Shown here piece after piece: positions 59,866-64,000 of a stretch of 64,000 nucleotides of DNA; the first letter of the stretch is position 1; each line of letters opens with the position of its first letter. A model generated the notes under the pieces. That model saw nothing but the letters and a program-made list of their open reading frames with translations. It did no database searches and was not told the DNA's origin. The DNA is taken from positions 6,882,001-6,946,000 of the forward strand of contig NZ_CP108394.1 of assembly GCF_041435215.1 (NCBI RefSeq). Direction: 5' to 3'. The DNA is from Streptomyces sp. NBC_01314. GTDB lineage: Bacteria; Actinomycetota; Actinomycetes; Streptomycetales; Streptomycetaceae. Made by a program: the position numbers and the translations under genes.

Positions 59866-60879
59866 TCACCCCGTCACCCGGCGGGCCGTGCTCGCCCGGA
59901 CGGTCAGGCGGGGTGGGAGCAGGGTGGACTCGGGTACGGGGGTGCCGGCCAGCTTCTCCATCAGGAGGGCGACCGCCTTCTCGCCCACTTCCGCCGCCGG
60001 GATGGCGATCGAGGTGAGGGGGACGCGGAGGTTCGCGGCGAGGTCGTCCGGGCACAGAGCGGTGACCGAGAGGTCGGCCGGGACACGGAGGCCGAGGTGT
60101 TCGAAAGCGTCGACGAGGGGTTCCAGGATCGCCTCGTTGTGGATGACGATGCCCGTGAGGGCCGGCTGTTCCCGCAGGAGACGCTCCGCCACCGCTCGGG
60201 CGGCCGCGGGGGTGGCCTCGCAGGGGTGGACCGTGGAGGACATGCCGTTGCGGGTGGCGGCCGAGGTGAAGCCCTGGACGACGCGCTGGGCGAAGGAGGT
60301 CTGGCGGACGTAGACCTCGGGCGGGGAGCCGATCAGACCCACCACGCGGTGCCCCAGACCGGCCAGATGCTCCACGCACAGCTCGCCCGCCGTCCTGAAG
60401 TCCAGGTCGATGCAGGTCAGTCCGGAGGGGTCGGCGGGGAAGCCGATCAGGACCGACGGGCGGTCCAGGGTGCGCAGCAACGGCAGCCTGGGGTCGTTGA
60501 GCTGGACGTCCATCACGATCAGCGCGTCCACCAGGGCCGTGTCCGCCACCCGCCGCAGGCCCTCCTCGCCCTCCTCCTGCGTCAACAGCAGTACGTCGTG
60601 GTCGTGTGCGCGGGCCGTCGTGACCGCGGAGACCGCGAACTGCATGACCACCGGCACATTGATCCCGGCCCGTAACGGCACCACCATCGCCAGCACGTTC
60701 GACTTGCTGCTGGCCAGGGCACGGGCGCCCGCGTGCGGACGGTAGCCCAGCTCGCGGATGGACGCCTCGACCCGCGCCCGCGTCTCCGCCGAGATCGGCC
60801 GCTTGCCGCTCAGGGCGTACGAGACGGTGCTGGGGGAGACGCCCGCGTGCCGGGCCACGTCCGTGATCTTCACCGTCAC
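59866..60879 (-). CDS. LacI-family regulator of the alpha-xyloside operon
   Basis: A 337-residue LacI/GalR repressor. The N-terminal helix-turn-helix and hinge read KITDVARHAGVSPSTVSYAL, SGKRPISAETRARVEASIRE, LGYRPHAGARALASSKS. The periplasmic-binding-like core contains VPVVMQFAVSAVTTARAHD and TALCPDDLAANLRVPLTSI. Its GTG overlaps the stop of the GH31 gene (GTGA, 60876-60879), so it is the last gene of that operon and probably represses it until a sugar ligand binds. GTG 60873 is an alternative start. The frame continues open far upstream as a shadow of the GH31 gene. Confidence 0.93.
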   Translation of the reverse strand: MTVKITDVARHAGVSPSTVSYALSGKRPISAETRARVEASIRELGYRPHAGARALASSKSNVLAMVVPLRAGINVPVVMQFAVSAVTTARAHDHDVLLLTQEEGEEGLRRVADTALVDALIVMDVQLNDPRLPLLRTLDRPSVLIGFPADPSGLTCIDLDFRTAGELCVEHLAGLGHRVVGLIGSPPEVYVRQTSFAQRVVQGFTSAATRNGMSSTVHPCEATPAAARAVAERLLREQPALTGIVIHNEAILEPLVDAFEHLGLRVPADLSVTALCPDDLAANLRVPLTSIAIPAAEVGEKAVALLMEKLAGTPVPESTLLPPRLTVRASTARRVTG

Positions 60880-63161
60880 ACCGGCCTCGTTCCCTCGGGA
60901 TCCGACTCTCCGTCCAGGTCCATCGTCAGAAAGCCCGTGCCCGCCTCCGCCCGGACCTCCCGGTCGCCGGCCGCGAGACCCCACGGCGCCCTCGGGTCGC
61001 CGCACGACGCCCGCAGCACCTTGCCCTCCCGTACGACGGTGAAGGTCACGTCGCCCACCGGCACGGTGACCTGGGCCCCGTGTTCGAGGCCGTACGCGTG
61101 CAGCGTGACCCCGTCCGCGTGGTCGTAGTCCGGGCGGTCCGTCACAGCGCCGACCGGGACGACCGCGCCCGGACGGACCAGCAGCGGCACGCTCGTGAAG
61201 TCGTGGCGTTCGCTGACCCAGCGCGGGCCGGTGACCGTCCCCCCGGTCGGGAAGCGGGTCCAGGTGCCCTCGGGGACGTAGTACGTGACATCGCCCTCGT
61301 CGCTGAAGACGGGGGCCACGAGGAGGTCGGGGCCGAGCATGTACTGGCGTTCCAGATGCGCGCAGCCCGGATCGTCCGGGAACTCCAGCACCATCGCGCG
61401 CATCATCGGCACACCCTCGGTGTGGGCGGTGCGCGCGGCCTCGTAGAGGTAGGGCATCAGGCTGAGCTTCAGGCGGGTGAACTTTCTCAGGACGTCCACC
61501 GATTCGTCGTCGAAGAGCCACGGGACCCGGTACGACGACGAGCCGTGCAGACGGCTGTGGGAGGACAGGAGGCCGAAGGCGATCCACCGTTTGAACAGCG
61601 CGGGTGTCGGGGTGCCCTCGAAGCCGCCGATGTCATGGCTCCAGTACCCGAAGCCCGACAGCCCCAGCGACAGCCCGCCCCGCAGCGACTCGGCCATCGC
61701 CTCGTACGTCGACTCGCAGTCGCCGCCCCAGTGGACGGGGAAGCGCTGGCTGCCGACCGTCGCCGAGCGGGCGAAGAGCACCGCGTCACCCTCGCCCCGG
61801 TGTTTGCGCAGGACGTCGAAGACCGTGCGGTTGTAGAGGTAGGTGTAGTAGTTGTGCATCCGCTCCGGGTCGGTGCCGTCGGACCAGGTCACGTCCAGGG
61901 GCACCCGCTCGCCGAAGTCGGTCTTGAAGCAGTCGACGCCCTGGGCGAGGAGCGCCTCCAGCTTCGACGCGTACCACTCGCGGGCCGCCGGGCTGGTGAA
62001 GTCGACCAGGGCCATACCGGGCTGCCAGAGGTCCCACTGCCAGACGCTGCCGTCGGGTCGGCGGAGCAGATGGCCGAGCGCCTTGCCCTCCGCGAAGAGC
62101 GGGGAGCGCTGGGCGACGTACGGGTTGATCCACACGGAGATCCGCAGGCCCCGGCGTCCGAGGCGAGCCAGCATGCCCTCCGGGTCCGGGAAGACCCGGG
62201 GGTCCCACTCGAAGTCGCACCACTGGAACTCGCGCATCCAGAAACAGTCGAAGTGGAAGACGGAGAGGGGGAGCCGGCGCTCCCGCATGCCCTCGATGAA
62301 GGAGGTCACCGTCTCCTCGTCGTAGGAGGTGGTGAACGAGGTCGACAGCCACAGGCCGAACGACCAGGGAGGTGGGAGGGCGGGGCGGCCGGTGAGGGCC
62401 GTGTACTTGCGGAGGATCTCCTTCGGGGTCGGGCCGTAGATGACGTAGTACGTCAACTGCTGGGTCTCCGCGCTGAACTGGACCCTCGACACGACCTCCG
62501 AGGCGACCTCGAAGGACACCTTGCCGGGGTGGTCCACGAAGACGCCGTAGCCCGCGTCGGTGAGGTAGAACGGCACGTTCTTGTAGGCCTGTTCGGTGGC
62601 CGTGCCGCCGTCGGCGTTCCAGATGTCGACGACCTGCCCGTTCTTGACGAGCGGGCCGAAGCGTTCGCCGAGGCCGTACACCGAGGTGCCGACGCCCAGG
62701 TTGAGCTGTTCGCGGAGGTAGTGGGCGCCGGACGCCTCGTGCATGATGCCCATCGACTTGGGGCCGCTGGTGGTGAGGGTGCGGCCGTGGGCGAGGAAGT
62801 CGACGTGCCAGGGGCCGGTGCGGGACACACGGACCGACAGCTCACCGGCGGTGAGGGTGGCGTGCTCGTCGTCGTAGGAGGTGTGCGGGGTGAACTCCTC
62901 TGTCGTCAGCTCGAACTGGGGGCCGCGTGGCCGTTCGCCCTCGAAGTGGGTGAACGTGACGCCGATGACATCGGGCATCGGGGCATGGGCGCTGATCGTC
63001 ACGACCGGTCCCTTCAGCAGGTCGCCGCGGTGGCGGATGGGCTGGGTCGGGGCGTGGACCTCCAGGGCGCCGCCGTCCGTGGCGGTGACGTCGAGGACCT
63101 CGACCGGGTGGGCCGCCGTGACGCCCTCGCGGAGCAGCCAGTAGCCGTCGGTGAACTTCAT
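60876..63161 (-). CDS. GH31 alpha-xylosidase-type glycoside hydrolase (YicI-like)
   Basis: A 761-residue family GH31 enzyme close in layout to E. coli YicI alpha-xylosidase. The nucleophile motif is CFKTDFGERVPLD (Asp ~414) and the acid/base motif PVHWGGDCEST (Asp ~482), at nearly the same positions as Asp416/Asp482 of YicI. FHFDCFWMREFQWCDFEWD and YWSHDIGGFEG are also family-typical. There is no signal peptide, so it acts inside the cell on imported oligosaccharides, for example alpha-xylosides from xyloglucan; alpha-glucosidase activity is the alternative. ATG 63161 has AAGGAGA eight bases upstream. It follows a sugar permease gene by 39 bp and is coupled to the LacI gene. Confidence 0.93.
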   Translation of the reverse strand: MKFTDGYWLLREGVTAAHPVEVLDVTATDGGALEVHAPTQPIRHRGDLLKGPVVTISAHAPMPDVIGVTFTHFEGERPRGPQFELTTEEFTPHTSYDDEHATLTAGELSVRVSRTGPWHVDFLAHGRTLTTSGPKSMGIMHEASGAHYLREQLNLGVGTSVYGLGERFGPLVKNGQVVDIWNADGGTATEQAYKNVPFYLTDAGYGVFVDHPGKVSFEVASEVVSRVQFSAETQQLTYYVIYGPTPKEILRKYTALTGRPALPPPWSFGLWLSTSFTTSYDEETVTSFIEGMRERRLPLSVFHFDCFWMREFQWCDFEWDPRVFPDPEGMLARLGRRGLRISVWINPYVAQRSPLFAEGKALGHLLRRPDGSVWQWDLWQPGMALVDFTSPAAREWYASKLEALLAQGVDCFKTDFGERVPLDVTWSDGTDPERMHNYYTYLYNRTVFDVLRKHRGEGDAVLFARSATVGSQRFPVHWGGDCESTYEAMAESLRGGLSLGLSGFGYWSHDIGGFEGTPTPALFKRWIAFGLLSSHSRLHGSSSYRVPWLFDDESVDVLRKFTRLKLSLMPYLYEAARTAHTEGVPMMRAMVLEFPDDPGCAHLERQYMLGPDLLVAPVFSDEGDVTYYVPEGTWTRFPTGGTVTGPRWVSERHDFTSVPLLVRPGAVVPVGAVTDRPDYDHADGVTLHAYGLEHGAQVTVPVGDVTFTVVREGKVLRASCGDPRAPWGLAAGDREVRAEAGTGFLTMDLDGESDPEGTRPV

Positions 63162-63200
63162 GTGGGGGGTATCTCCTTACGTCACGGCCTGCCGCACGGC

Positions 63201-64000
63201 CTACTTCACGGCTCCCACGGCGATGCCGCGGGTGAGTGTGCGCTGGAAGAGGAGGAAGAACACGAGGGCGGGGAGCAGGCCGAGCAGGGCCGCCGCGTTG
63301 GTCATCGTGGCGTCCATCAGGCGCTGGCCCTGGAGGACGCCCAGGGCCACGGACACGGTCTGGTTGTCGTTGGAGATCAGCATGACGAGGGGGAGCAGGA
63401 ACTCGTTCCAGGTCCAGATGAAGAAGAAGACCAGGAGCACACCGAGGGTGGGACGGCTCACGGGGACGACGATCCGCCACAGGATCTGCCACTTGTTCGC
63501 GCCGTCGATCCGGGCCGCCTCGACGATCTCGCGCGGGAACCGGCCGAGCACCGAGGCGAGGAGGTAGGTGCCGAAGGCCGCCTGGACGACCGTGAAGACG
63601 ATGACCACGCTGAGGCGGGTGTCGTAGAGGCCCGCTTCCTTGGAGAGGAAGTAGACCGGATAGACCAGCGCCTCCTGCGGCAGCATGTTCGCCAGCACGA
63701 AGAAGGCCAGGATCCAGGTACGGCCCCGCAGCCGGCCGATGCCGATCGCGTACGCGTTGAGCACGGACAGGACGACGGCCAGCACCGCCACCGAGCCGCT
63801 GATCAGTACGGAGTTGAACAGCTTCTGGCTGTAGTCGACCCTCTCCCAGAAGTCCTTCAGCCCGTCGAGATAGAGGCCGTCGGGGAGGCTGAGCGGGCCG
63901 CTCCGCGCGTACTCCGCCGGGGACTTCACCGCGTTCACGGCCACGACCAGAAACGGGATGATCATGAAGAGGGCGGCGACGCAGAGGGCCACGAGGACCG
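63201..64000 (-). CDS. sugar ABC importer permease (MalG type), 5'-truncated by window edge
   Basis: The C-terminal ~265 residues of a carbohydrate importer permease. The visible first helix (ALCVAALFMIIPFLVVAV) is probably helix 1 of six, so only a short N-terminus is missing beyond 64000. The EAA loop is IVEAARIDGANKWQILWRIV, and the C-terminus FQRTLTRGIAVGAVK matches the family. The GTG at 63992 is likely internal. It precedes the GH31 and LacI genes in one operon; the other permease and binding protein should lie upstream outside the window. It likely imports the oligosaccharide hydrolysed by the GH31 enzyme. Confidence 0.93.
   Translation of the reverse strand, partial: VLVALCVAALFMIIPFLVVAVNAVKSPAEYARSGPLSLPDGLYLDGLKDFWERVDYSQKLFNSVLISGSVAVLAVVLSVLNAYAIGIGRLRGRTWILAFFVLANMLPQEALVYPVYFLSKEAGLYDTRLSVVIVFTVVQAAFGTYLLASVLGRFPREIVEAARIDGANKWQILWRIVVPVSRPTLGVLLVFFFIWTWNEFLLPLVMLISNDNQTVSVALGVLQGQRLMDATMTNAAALLGLLPALVFFLLFQRTLTRGIAVGAVK

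Overview
The window is one 64 kb stretch of a high-GC actinobacterial chromosome, almost certainly Streptomyces. Reasons: strong G/C bias at third codon positions, frequent GTG starts with 4-bp GTGA/ATGA overlaps, rare TTA codons, leaderless-type starts, TagF-type wall-polymer enzymes and Hanks-type kinases. The order secA / Rv3235-like / DUF6912-like at one end and pkaA-pkaB / prfB / ftsE-ftsX / protease / smpB / ssrA at the other matches, from memory, the conserved Streptomyces core. No transposon, prophage, CRISPR array or rRNA was seen.

Layout. 0-5.4 kb: end of secA, two small actinobacterial conserved genes, a HAD phosphatase and a DJ-1/PfpI protein. 5.4-11 kb: the large (about 180 kDa class) NAD-glutamate dehydrogenase behind a long structured leader. 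11-14.1 kb: two tandem Ser/Thr kinases. 14.3-39.7 kb: a wall-glycopolymer region. It holds a GT2-CDP-glycerol glycerophosphotransferase fusion, a GT4 glycosyltransferase, a TagGH-type exporter, galE, a stand-alone GT2, and a minus-strand block of three more GT2-TagF fusions plus two multispanning membrane proteins. Set within it are a TetR regulator, a TTA-containing lipoprotein, an ohrR/ohr peroxide pair, and a tight three-gene operon that looks like a secreted polymorphic toxin with an ESX-like partner and an immunity candidate. 40.1-43.8 kb: a sugar ABC importer (two permeases and a binding lipoprotein, no ATPase). 44-52.2 kb: an FHA-FtsK/SpoIIIE-type protein divergent from the membrane kinases pkaA and pkaB. 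52.2-59.8 kb: a lipoprotein, prfB, an LAETG-anchored repeat protein, a small zinc-ribbon membrane protein, ftsE, ftsX, a C-terminal processing protease, smpB and tmRNA. 59.9-64 kb: a LacI regulator, a GH31 alpha-xylosidase-type enzyme and a truncated sugar permease in one operon.

How the parts work together. The GT2-TagF enzymes, GT4, GalE and TagGH together look like a system that builds, decorates and exports a polyol-phosphate/sugar cell-wall polymer. The kinases and FHA protein form a plausible phospho-signalling module: PkaA carries four TxVL/TxVM repeats that match an FHA-binding consensus. smpB and ssrA form the trans-translation pair and FtsEX the divisome ABC complex. The GH31/LacI/permease genes form a sugar-utilisation operon. 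The items most worth following are the toxin-immunity operon, the importer permease with an Ig-like insert, the kinase-FHA pair, and a tandem repeat that triplicates a ribosome-binding site and start codon.
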